Positions 11,401 to 17,484 of a stretch of 64,000 bases of DNA are shown here, in pieces. The notes under the pieces were generated by a model that was not told the DNA's origin, searched no databases, and saw only the letters and a program-made list of their open reading frames with translations. Location of the stretch: the NCBI RefSeq assembly GCF_003856975.1, contig NZ_CP033107.1, forward strand, positions 248,001 to 312,000, written 5' to 3'. The position numbers and the translations under genes are program-made. Source of the stretch: Plantibacter sp. PA-3-X8 (GTDB lineage Bacteria; Actinomycetota; Actinomycetes; Actinomycetales; Microbacteriaceae). Within the stretch, counting starts at the first letter, position 1, and every line of letters starts with the position of its first letter.

Positions 11401-11667
11401 GGGAGAGGAGCCTGCTGCAGACAAGGAGCCTGCGGCGCTCTGCTCGTCGTCCGCTCCGCGATCGCTGGCGTCTCCTGTCAACGCAACCCTCTCGGTCCCT
11501 GAGTCTGTCGAAGGGCCCATCTCGTCTTCGCTCGCCGTCTTCGTCAACACACCCGTCTCGGTCTCTGACCCCACTCCTTCGGTCCCTGAGCCTGTCGAAG
11601 GTCGCAACACCCGCCCCTTCAACTCCCCCACAGCCGCAGCCTGCTCCGCAGCCCCAACGCTCTCCAA
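5425..11667 (-). CDS. Hhe-like defence protein: DUF4011, SF1 helicase, Vsr-like nuclease domain, DUF3320
   Basis: About 2080 residues. In order: an N-terminal DUF4011-type region (WKNALLDLSLRNKLINYT near residue 470), Walker A GPPGTGKSQT near 772, helicase motif II DEASQ near 1395 with GDSKQMPPTTF, late SF1 motifs (VQGDERDTILFSIAFS, LNVAVTRARRQV), a PD-(D/E)XK-type nuclease region near 1710 (MTES_1575/Vsr-like: DVGLSDFRVDIS ... VAVLLDGASW), and a DUF3320-like end near 1920. This is the architecture described as the Hhe antiphage family; the assignment is by recognition, not by search. The TTG at 11667 immediately follows the stop of the HEPN gene, so the two are probably translationally coupled. 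The first 90 or so residues are low-complexity and contain two translated copies of the genome's dispersed repeat, so the true start could be internal. Confidence 0.82.
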   Translation of the reverse strand: MESVGAAEQAAAVGELKGRVLRPSTGSGTEGVGSETETGVLTKTASEDEMGPSTDSGTERVALTGDASDRGADDEQSAAGSLSAAGSSPAGPTSVSIRVSATPTLSYAMAHCSIAVIDEIVLENHGGERRAASVEIDVVTADGPLTDTKVLLADLGEDRTTLLRSPEVLLDPRRMLLVEEQRPGVIRVTVRDAAGTQLGTVDSPVTVLASNQWIAAPVQLGLELLAAHVQPNALVVSELMLEVSDLLDKQTGNSSLATYQLDDPARIDAIVAAVWDAARARDIRYAEPPASWGQSGQKVRTPEEVLTSHLGTCLDTTVLLASVLEAIGIHPLLWLLKDHIFLGYWRVQTTLDVVASTDVSEAVNSLELGRIGVVETTMLTGSSATFADASRRPHTDHLAGSLDDFIGITDVVQARLRKIYPLPSRRINAEGEPVVTLYQAPEARALTQDAPATAESTAAGHGPDVPKRVSTWKNALLDLSLRNKLINYTDRSGFELAVPGPALGRLEDSINHGTPLTLVASDSVATIDQQRGIRFGRDLDESDRINFLEDKKSAFIDVTEAAYPTKLRALAYKAKTIVEETGANNLYLAFGMLSWRFGDRDLRSPLVLVPVTLTTTSRGSSYRLTLDESGSSTPNYCLLEKLRLSFGLEIPGLANPVEDGSGIDLPAAFTAVRQAILDAGLPFRVEETASLSILQFAKYRLWKDLDENWETLASNSLVDHLINSPLEAYADPTPAQTDTDLDRLGLDCPVAADSSQLDAVAEAVAGRTFVLEGPPGTGKSQTITNLLARSLAEGKKVLFVAEKRAALNVVKQRLEDVGLGAFSLDLHDKGARPNVVRAQIKTGLDLRTKADIDALSTNRELSESGLRTLTRYADRLHEVNAAGFSLYSARSRLLAMDHDLVPMAIPEQLVAAGTPEAFEQLRQVFRDLPERSDLARPSTTHPWAFLDGPSAPGLDAATVQQAGRALDTALTSTLDAGLPMDALRLASRPDLLGLWSTAVAAPRLPTGALMAGTRPEDFVRLDDALAAAEQLRDAQAEWRSTFTPAILDRDIAGPRHAAEQAAASSFFGRKKRLRAALAQLSDVLAVDATSFKVKQLVPQLTEAKAAQDRLVQLRGTLRSTALPLVGDRWNPLVEPTQPVRELLGWYRWLSEGFRLPGTPDDAFITAVRDQYATTQPSQQAAQALTTLASTWSDFLRIASVSTERLSAWSGGEGFLQAWWSTRDSRRLDAAEPVVLERWLDLVRVIEPLRTHGLDDVRAAILAGRIETEDATLAFEKGLAQASIDERERTTTLDAFDATAHNRSVTRFTTSVKAVREELPRAIPASVLGLRTFSSQSESGQVGGLRRQIDRQRGGMSVRALLENFGELITQIMPCTLASPESVARFFPAAAELFDIVVFDEASQIRVADAIGAMGRSRSVVVVGDSKQMPPTTFAEAGATIDDDADFTSEVLQDEESILSECVQARVPSKWLSWHYRSQDESLIAFSNHHYYDSQLSSFPAPFAGAGDGGVAGHGLAFVRLDGQFERGGRGKSLRTNPVEAQAIVEEISRRFEASPDETPSLGVITFNAQQRTLIEDLLRDSADPRIALALDEQDGLFVKNLENVQGDERDTILFSIAFSANEKGVIPLNFGPLTRAGGERRLNVAVTRARRQVVLFASFDPSELRAEQTSSIGIKHLKAYLELAQRGSEAAGEDGRRQAIVDRHRDEIADELRYAGHAVRTDVGLSDFRVDISIATEAEPDRPLVAVLLDGASWRERRTVADRDGLPVEVLSGLMRWPGVERVWLPEWLHHREEVLDRLVAAVEAAAERVAAGSAVPEVSGVAESDAADASVADDADAARDASDAPSPVRSARVREWSERLASLETLSEFRDRKVGSVAAVETAPGAVASDRHPELSEYQPWDAPMLGGIEVLDRLPGRQSVVAVQGAIRAAVEAEGPIHVTRLAKLVAGAFGLDRVVGSRAKSILDKVPAELLGRSDEPFAWPTSIDPLTWRGARQSSAEAARAIEHISLVEIANAMAIAAEESAGLSPDELRRETLAIFGGKRVTAAIGARLDEALEFGLGSERLARNGEDTIVAQTV
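11493..11602. repeat. two dispersed-repeat copies inside the helicase reading frame
   Basis: Two copies of the GGTCCCTGAGYCTGTCGAAGG repeat (about 11493-11514 and 11580-11601) lie in the 5' part of the giant helicase ORF. On the coding strand both read in the same frame and give the peptide PSTxSGTE. They do not interrupt the frame. Confidence 0.85.
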
Positions 11668-12048
11668 CTACAACTGCATCGAATCCAACGCCCGATAGGC
11701 CGACTGCTCCGTGAACCCTGCGTTGTGGGCCCAGGCGTTCCGAACCTCCCGAAGCTCACTCGCATACCCGCGAGCGCTCCGCGACAGCACGCGGTCGAAC
11801 GGGTACCCCAGCTCCCCGATCCGCTCGGTCATCGCCCGAAGCATGAGCGGCACGTCGGTAACCGAGTACCGCCCGTGGCCACCCCCGGCTGCACGGTCCT
11901 TCTCCTCAAGGATCCGCGTCCACTCGACCCCGGGCACGACCTCAGCGAAGGCGCCTTCCACAAGCGGGCGAAGGCCCGACCCAAGCAGCTCGAGCCCCTG
12001 GCCGACGGCGGAGTTGAGTTCAGAAGCGTCCACGTGCGGGCCTTTCAT
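11668..12048 (-). CDS. Swt1-family HEPN domain protein
   Basis: 126 residues from ATG 12048 (MKGPHVDASELNSAVGQGLELLG). A GTG at 12033 with AAAGG 7 nt upstream is the better-supported alternative by ribosome site. The frame is open further upstream to 12150. The body matches Swt1-type HEPN domains: a helical N-terminal half with PLVEGAF, a middle SVTDVPLMLRAM, and a C-terminal REVRNAWAHN. This last contains the HEPN R-x4-H motif (R and H of RNAWAH), associated with metal-independent RNase activity. The stop TAG directly abuts the TTG start of the Hhe-like helicase, so the two form an operon. Likely an effector or partner of that defence protein (inference). Confidence 0.75.
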   Translation of the reverse strand: MKGPHVDASELNSAVGQGLELLGSGLRPLVEGAFAEVVPGVEWTRILEEKDRAAGGGHGRYSVTDVPLMLRAMTERIGELGYPFDRVLSRSARGYASELREVRNAWAHNAGFTEQSAYRALDSMQL

Positions 12049-12321
12049 CGGGGTGGTGCGGGCTGAGCGGTGCGACGGACGTACCTCTGACCACAACTGC
12101 GAGATTGCAAGGCCGCGGCCGTAACTCGCATTGAATCTCGCGCCCGACACCAGGCTGGCCGGCTGTCGTCAACTAGGCACCCCTAGCGCGGCCTCAAAAC
12201 TACACGAGCCGACGGCGAGCACCATGACTACAAATGACCGCCACCTTCTTTCGAAATTACAAACGGCAGCACGAGGATGCCGCAGCTTCGACTCTGGGCG
12301 TCCTACGCCAACTAGATGCGT

Positions 12322-13764
12322 TCATAGCTGAGCGGAGACAGCCATCCCGAGCGATGTGGAGATGGGCGTTCGGTTCAACACGATGCCAGCGTCTACGGGG
12401 TCGACCATCGGGGTCGCCAACAGCGGCGCGGTGGCATGGCGGACCCTGTTACGCTTCGCCGGAATATCGTCGTCTCCAGCTTCAAAGTAGAGCTTCGCTT
12501 CCGAAGAAGTCATGACCAATAGACGCTCATCCCGTTCTGCATTCATCTCGGTGCAAGTTCGTAAAACGAACTGCTCCCCCAGGGATGACCTGACGGACTC
12601 CGCAACCGCTTTAGCCAGGAGTGGCGGTACAGCGTTACCGATCTGTCGATGGGCATGCCAGTTTGTGCCATGAAAGCGGAACCAGTCCGGAAATGAGTGC
12701 AGTCGGGCGGCCTCGCGAACCGTGATGACACGTGGCTCCGAAGGGTGCAGCGGGCGCGCGGCGCTGAATGAGCCACGTTCACTTCCTGTTCCCGCACGTA
12801 ACGTTCGGGACGGTCGATGTTCGTCGAGCCTCCACAACCGCGAGACCTGATCCGTACCTCCCTGCGGCACCAGCGCGAAGCGTCTGGCCGACTCAGCCGA
12901 GTGCGCAGTCACTAGATAGCCGCTTAGTACACCATCGGTTTCGCCTAGACGAGCAGGCGCCATGTCCGTGAGAGTTTGGAGATAAGGCGTCGTCAGACTC
13001 TCTGAATACCGAGCCGACTGCTCTCTATTCATCTCTAGCAACTCGCCATCAGATCGCGTCCGTCCACTTAGCGATGGAAGCCCAATGAGAGCGTCGGCGA
13101 CCGTAACCACTTCGGACCCAGTCTTCGCAATTGGAACCAGTTCATAACCAGGAGCAACACCGACTATGAATACGCGCTTCCGTCGCTGAGGAACACCATA
13201 TTCAGTAGCATCCAAGGGCTGCGAGTGGTCCCGAAGAGTATATCCAGCGGCGACAAAACGACGAATGGCGTCATCAACGAGCGACGCGAACTGCGGTGCC
13301 AGGATTCCCGGCACGTTCTCCATCACGAAGGCGCGAGGCGATAGGCCCTCAACGAGACGCACGAACTCACTAACAAGCTCGTTCCGATCATCGTCGACAT
13401 CCTGCTTTCCCATCGACGAGAACCCTTGACACGATGGGCCACCCACAACCACATCGATGACCCCGTCCCACTCTCCTTCAGGATTGTGCGCCTTCCACCC
13501 CTCCTGCGCTGCTGCAAGGAGATCGAGCGCCTCCACCCGCCTGACATCCCGGCAGATCACGGGTGCGTTGGGGAAGTTGTAAGCGTGGGTTGCCGCATGG
13601 ACTGGGTCATACTCAACAGCGGCAACGACGTCGAAGCCCGCCATCTCGAAGCCAAGGCTGAGCCCGCCAGCCCCAGCGAAGAGGTCTACGACCACGGGGC
13701 GACGGGTACGTTCGATCGGGGCATTCACCAGGTAACGATCGCACATCATCGGGGCTGCCCACAA
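12322..13764 (-). CDS. DNA (cytosine-5)-methyltransferase
   Basis: 480 residues from GTG 13764; ATGs at 13749 and 13746 are close alternatives. Conserved C5-methyltransferase motifs are present in order: I FAGAGGLSLGF (near 29), IV VGGPSCQGFS with catalytic Cys112, VI FVMENVPGIL (Glu149), VIII QRRKRVFIVG, IX RTLRAGTGSERG and X IGNAVPPLLA. The residue before the catalytic Cys is Ser rather than the common Pro. The target recognition region between VIII and IX is about 100 residues and gives no hint of the target site. A roughly 90-residue C-terminal tail after motif X is extra. It is divergent from the GHKL ATPase operon, as in restriction-modification loci with MutL/MORC-like ATPases. Lower GC than flanking genes. 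Confidence 0.9.
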   Translation of the reverse strand: MWAAPMMCDRYLVNAPIERTRRPVVVDLFAGAGGLSLGFEMAGFDVVAAVEYDPVHAATHAYNFPNAPVICRDVRRVEALDLLAAAQEGWKAHNPEGEWDGVIDVVVGGPSCQGFSSMGKQDVDDDRNELVSEFVRLVEGLSPRAFVMENVPGILAPQFASLVDDAIRRFVAAGYTLRDHSQPLDATEYGVPQRRKRVFIVGVAPGYELVPIAKTGSEVVTVADALIGLPSLSGRTRSDGELLEMNREQSARYSESLTTPYLQTLTDMAPARLGETDGVLSGYLVTAHSAESARRFALVPQGGTDQVSRLWRLDEHRPSRTLRAGTGSERGSFSAARPLHPSEPRVITVREAARLHSFPDWFRFHGTNWHAHRQIGNAVPPLLAKAVAESVRSSLGEQFVLRTCTEMNAERDERLLVMTSSEAKLYFEAGDDDIPAKRNRVRHATAPLLATPMVDPVDAGIVLNRTPISTSLGMAVSAQL

Positions 13765-13815
13765 CTAGACTCGCATGGAGCTCGAAGACGAGCACGAAAT
13801 TGGGGGGAACCGAAG

Positions 13816-15216
13816 ATGACAGATGTACTCGAGTTGATAGACGGCAGTCCAACCAAGAGGTTCTTCATTGAAATTCTAACGCGTGATATCTCAATCACGG
13901 CAGCGATCATGGACCTCGTCGACAATTCGATAGACAGCGCCAACGAAATGCGCCCCGATGGAAGGCTCGACGGCCTGAGCGTCGCGGTTGTGGCGTCAGC
14001 TAGCGAATTCTCGATAGAGGACAATTGCGCCGGTATCGGTGCGGCGAATGCTCGGGAATATGTCTTTCGAATCGGGCGCCCCGACGGCATCGATCCATCT
14101 CCCGAGTCGATCGGTCAGTTCGGCGTTGGCATGAAGCGTGCGTTATTCAAGATGGGCTCGGCCTTCGTTGTCGAATCTACAACGATGGAAGATTGCTTTA
14201 CCGTGGACGTGAACACCAATACTTGGATGAGCGACGAGCACACCTGGACCTTGCCAATGACCATTCATGGAACGTTCGACCAGCAACCGGGGACGACCAT
14301 CATTGTCGATGGCCTCTACCCGCAGGTCAGGGATGCCTTCTCGTCACAGACCTTTCTCGACGAACTGGCTGAAGAACTCCGCTCGAGGCATCGTCTCGCC
14401 ATGGGCAACGGTCTTCGAATCACCCTCAACGGGAGTCCCCTCACTGCTGCAGACTCCATGGTCGCAACGAGTGATCTCTTGCGCCCCGCGAAGAGCTCAT
14501 TTGTAGTCGCGACACCCGGAGCGGGAGAGCTTTCGGTCCGAATCGTAGTAGGCGTAGCCCCTTCGGGATCCAACGGCGTTGACGAAGACGCGGAACCGGA
14601 GGAACAGTCCCGTCCAGCCGCGGACGCCGGTTGGCTTGTATTCGGTAACGGACGTCTGTTGCTCGCCAACGATAAGACTCGACTCACCGGCTGGGGCTCT
14701 GGGCGCACCAAAATCCCTCAGTACCACAACCAGTACGCACGCTTCCGCGGATTCGTTTACATGACCGCCAGCAACGCAGCCGCCATTCCGTGGAACACGA
14801 TGAAGACGACCGTAGATCCCGACAGCCCGATCTGGCACCAGGTATTGGAACGGATGATTTCGTCGGCTCGTGGGGTGATCGATCTACTGAATCAGGCAAA
14901 GGGTGAACGCCGGCTTGCCACAGATGACATGGTCACGCCTACATTGGACGCCATTCGTTCTGCAATACCCGTGAACGCAAGCTCTCTGCTAGAAGTCGAA
15001 TTCTCTATGTCCATCGAGGATCTGCGGAGCGGCACTTCTGTCGGCGCAGTTTATCCTGCAGCGAATCCCGAACTGGCCGAGGCTTGGAAGAAGATCCAGT
15101 ACACCGTTTTGGTCCGAAACTTCGATGAACTCGCCTCTGCTCTGGGAATGAACAACGCCGCCGAAATCGGACGCCAGTCCTTCGATGCATATCATGCGGC
15201 GAACGTGGAGTTGTAG
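13816..15216 (+). CDS. GHKL-type (MutL/MORC-like) ATPase
   Basis: 466 residues from ATG 13816 with a G-rich ribosome site. Bergerat-fold ATP-binding motifs are clear: N-box IMDLVDNSID (31-40), G1 IEDNCAGIG (67-75), G2 IGQFGVGMKRALFKMG (99-114). The middle part (VFGNGRLLLANDKTRLTGWG) resembles the transducer-like domain of MORC/MutL-related proteins. The last about 120 residues are of unknown type. GHKL ATPases of this kind are known in restriction-modification and defence neighbourhoods with C5 methyltransferases, Vsr and PD-(D/E)XK nucleases. Here it heads an operon: the stop is 2 nt before the M78 peptidase start. I infer it is a DNA-sensing switch in a defence system. Confidence 0.82.
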   Translation: MTDVLELIDGSPTKRFFIEILTRDISITAAIMDLVDNSIDSANEMRPDGRLDGLSVAVVASASEFSIEDNCAGIGAANAREYVFRIGRPDGIDPSPESIGQFGVGMKRALFKMGSAFVVESTTMEDCFTVDVNTNTWMSDEHTWTLPMTIHGTFDQQPGTTIIVDGLYPQVRDAFSSQTFLDELAEELRSRHRLAMGNGLRITLNGSPLTAADSMVATSDLLRPAKSSFVVATPGAGELSVRIVVGVAPSGSNGVDEDAEPEEQSRPAADAGWLVFGNGRLLLANDKTRLTGWGSGRTKIPQYHNQYARFRGFVYMTASNAAAIPWNTMKTTVDPDSPIWHQVLERMISSARGVIDLLNQAKGERRLATDDMVTPTLDAIRSAIPVNASSLLEVEFSMSIEDLRSGTSVGAVYPAANPELAEAWKKIQYTVLVRNFDELASALGMNNAAEIGRQSFDAYHAANVEL

Positions 15217-15218
15217 CG

Positions 15219-15779
15219 ATGTCCGCTAAAACTAATGAGCACCAGAAGCGAAAGCAATCGCTGGACAGGAGTGATCGGAACTTGACTCCTCGCCAGGCCG
15301 CGCTCGACGTCCTCAGCGATTTTTGGGCAAACGGCAGCGGCACAGTCGACTTCCCGGTGGACCCGGTTTTGATCGCCCAGAGGATGGGTGCAAGAGTGCT
15401 CCGAGCGACTTTGGAGGACGATGTTTCCGGCCTATTAGTCAAGGAACCGCAGGACGAGGCAGCGACCATCTACCTCAATGCCGGTGATGCCGAAAAACGC
15501 CAGCGGTTCACCTGTGCACATGAGCTCGGGCACCTTCGCAGGCGTGGCATCACCAAGGGTGAGCGTATTGGGTATGTGGACAGCCGCGATCTGGAGGCTC
15601 GGACGGGGCGAAACCCGGAGGAGGTTTGGGCGAATCAGTTTGCAGCCGAACTGCTCATGCCTGCCGCTGCGGTGCGAGCCCTCTGGGCACAGGCGGAGAG
15701 CCCGTCGCGGTTGGCTCGTGTTTTCGGTGTCTCCCCAGCTGCGGTTGACGTTCGCCTGACAAGCCTTGGGCTCGCATGA
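15219..15779 (+). CDS. ImmA/IrrE-family (M78) metallopeptidase
   Basis: 186 residues. The zinc protease motif HELGH sits in FTCAHELGHLRRRG, followed downstream by VWANQFAAELLMP, where the Glu is a typical third ligand. Together they define the M78 (ImmA/IrrE) family, whose members cleave repressors or anti-sigma factors in mobile elements and toxin-antitoxin-like loci. A short basic N-terminus (KQSLDRSDRN) precedes a helical region; no separate HTH domain is seen, so any DNA-binding partner must be elsewhere. Start ATG 15219 follows the GHKL stop by 2 nt, and the stop overlaps the next start as ATGA. It is therefore co-translated with the GHKL ATPase and the membrane protein. Confidence 0.85.
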   Translation: MSAKTNEHQKRKQSLDRSDRNLTPRQAALDVLSDFWANGSGTVDFPVDPVLIAQRMGARVLRATLEDDVSGLLVKEPQDEAATIYLNAGDAEKRQRFTCAHELGHLRRRGITKGERIGYVDSRDLEARTGRNPEEVWANQFAAELLMPAAAVRALWAQAESPSRLARVFGVSPAAVDVRLTSLGLA

Positions 15780-16288
15780 GCGAGCCAGAGGCTTCGATAG
15801 ATGTCGACATCTTGCGCGAACCGGAGGACCAGGAAGAAGGGCCTGAGGACGCAACCCAGGTCGACGAGGGAGCCTTCGCGCAGGCCGCTGGGATTCAGGA
15901 TGCCCAGCCGATTACAGATCTGAGGCCTCGATGGCGTCGACGACCACGAGCAACTGTGGAATTGCAGCCAGCCGAACGAGAAGCAAGGAAGGCTACGCTC
16001 AAGCTTCGCGCACGCGAGCAGGACGTTGGCTTGAAACGGCTAATGGCCTGGGTGGCTATCTCGGCGGTTATTTTGCAGCTATTGGTGGCCGATGCTTTCC
16101 TGGCTCATTACGTTCTCCTAGCTACACCCAATCCGTCAGACACTGTGCTGATTGCCTGGCTCTCAGCTTCCGTCGTGGAGGTAATTGGTATTGTCGCTAT
16201 AGTTGCGCGCAATTTGTTCCCAGATCGTACGAAAAGAAAATCGGATCAGGCACGCCCGAAGCAGAAGAAGAGAAGAAGGAGTGGCTAG
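15776..16288 (+). CDS. two-TM membrane protein, third gene of the GHKL operon
   Basis: 170 residues. A very acidic N-terminus (EPEDQEEGPEDATQVDE) is followed by a basic stretch (RPRWRRRPRA). Two membrane segments follow (LMAWVAISAVILQLLVADAFLA, about 99-120; IAWLSASVVEVIGIVAIVARNLF, about 132-154), then a Lys/Arg-rich tail. The start ATG overlaps the M78 stop by 4 nt. No family recognised. The size, two helices and position suggest a membrane effector or sensor for the upstream ATPase and peptidase, but this is inference only. Confidence 0.65.
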   Translation: MSEPEASIDVDILREPEDQEEGPEDATQVDEGAFAQAAGIQDAQPITDLRPRWRRRPRATVELQPAEREARKATLKLRAREQDVGLKRLMAWVAISAVILQLLVADAFLAHYVLLATPNPSDTVLIAWLSASVVEVIGIVAIVARNLFPDRTKRKSDQARPKQKKRRRSG

Positions 16289-16629
16289 CGGGAGTTATTC
16301 CTGAAGCTCCCGATCCGCTCGGCAGCACGAATCTGCGTCCTCCGCCGACGGCCTGTCGGAGGACGACAATCGGCCTTCCAAAACTCATGCGGTACCGACT
16401 GAAGTTCTGACAGCCGTCACCGTACGGTGGGCGAAACGTTGTCCGAGACCCTGATCAGAACAGACGGGGCGACCGTCCCTGCACCGACAGGACGGCGTTC
16501 GCCGGCAAAGTAGTTGCCGGCCCGTTGACCTCAAATGGCCTCCATTCTGGACGGCGCGAGTGGGAGCTGCCCGATGCCCGGTTCGCGGCCGCCCCCGCTT
16601 GTTGCAGCCATTTCGGCCTTGCGGATTAG
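16289..16629. other. gene-poor stretch within the defence island
   Basis: No open frame here has coding character. It lies between the two-TM protein gene and a methyltransferase remnant and probably contains decayed sequence from the lost 5' part of that gene. No convincing promoter or terminator was found. Confidence 0.4.
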
Positions 16630-16926
16630 TTGCTCGCCGTCTGCGTGAAGAAGCACAAGTCGGGCTCAGGTGACGTGATGGGGCGACTGCGAGTCGACCG
16701 TCCTTCGATGACAATCCGCACGGAGTTCTTCAAGCCGGAAAAGGGTCGCTACCTGCACCCGTCTGCCGACCGTGAGATCACCCACTACGAGGCCGCCGTG
16801 CTCCAGGGGTTCGCTGACGACCACAAGTTCGTGGGATCGAAGACCGCCATCGCTCGGCAGATCGGAAACGCCGTGCCCATTCCTCTCGGCCAAGCAGTCG
16901 CGTCTGTGCTTGCGGATCACCTCTGA
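16630..16926 (+). pseudogene. 3' remnant of a second DNA (cytosine-5)-methyltransferase
   Basis: About 90 residues that correspond only to the C-terminal part of a C5 methyltransferase: motif IX-like RPSMTIRTEFFKPEKGRYLHP region (16702-16764), HYEAAVLQGF, and motif X RQIGNAVPIPLGQAVA. The catalytic PCQ and the AdoMet-binding motifs are absent, and nothing upstream continues the gene in any frame. The sequence differs from the end of the intact methyltransferase at 12322-13764, so it is not a duplicate. It is convergent with vsr, the usual partner of a dcm-type gene. Confidence 0.7.
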
Positions 16927-16941
16927 TCCGCCCGAGTCACT

Positions 16942-17403
16942 TCACCGCCCTTTGGTAGCTCGTCGAGTACTGCCGGAATGTTCAGCCCGCCTGTTCCGGA
17001 CAGTGGCCACGATTTCATCTGCCACCAGCTGGGCCGATTCGTGTTCCCAGAAGCGGAGCACCGTCCAATCACGTGACTTCAGTACTGCTGTGGTTTCACC
17101 GTCCCGCTCCCGATTGCGTGCCACCTTCTCGGCCCAGAAGCGACCATTCGCAACGGGCGCGGTGTAATGGACCGGACATCCGTGCCAGTAGCAGCCGTCT
17201 ATGAAAACAGCGACGCGAGCACGGGTGAACAATAGGTCAGCTGTTCGTCGGAGATCCGGTTCCGGCCGCGCGCTGACTCGGTATCGCAGGCCTTGGGCGT
17301 GGACCATCCGTCGCACCGCGATCTCGGGCTTCGTGTCACGCCCCCGATTGCTCCGCATGCTCCGGCGTGTGCCCGCGGTGGTTGCCCAACTCTCCGCCTC
17401 CAT
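16942..17403 (-). CDS. vsr: Vsr-type very short patch repair endonuclease
   Basis: 153 residues, the usual Vsr length. Motifs include RSNRGRDTKPEIAVRR, the catalytic region DLLFTRARVAVFIDGCYWHGCP with the zinc-binding Cys/His, the FWAEKVARNRERD segment and the LRFWEHE end. Vsr nicks 5' of the T in T:G mismatches arising from deamination of 5-methylcytosine, protecting genomes with C5 methyltransferases. The adjacent methyltransferase is a remnant, so it presumably now serves the intact enzyme at 12322-13764, if anything. It shares direction with the upstream GIY-YIG/DUF2075 gene (81 nt gap) and may be transcribed with it. Confidence 0.88.
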   Translation of the reverse strand: MEAESWATTAGTRRSMRSNRGRDTKPEIAVRRMVHAQGLRYRVSARPEPDLRRTADLLFTRARVAVFIDGCYWHGCPVHYTAPVANGRFWAEKVARNRERDGETTAVLKSRDWTVLRFWEHESAQLVADEIVATVRNRRAEHSGSTRRATKGR

Positions 17404-17484
17404 ACTCAGAAGGTAGCTGAAAGGGCATACATCGTCATTTGTCTACTCACAGGCCGGGCACTGGCCACACTGTCACCGCGATGT

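Noticed and set aside
5644..11502. Several plus-strand frames opposite the giant helicase
   Set aside because: They mirror the helicase codons and have no domain motif or ribosome site.
12322..13764. Ser instead of Pro before the catalytic Cys of the methyltransferase as a sign of inactivation
   Set aside because: All other motifs are intact and this substitution is, to my knowledge, tolerated in active C5 methyltransferases.
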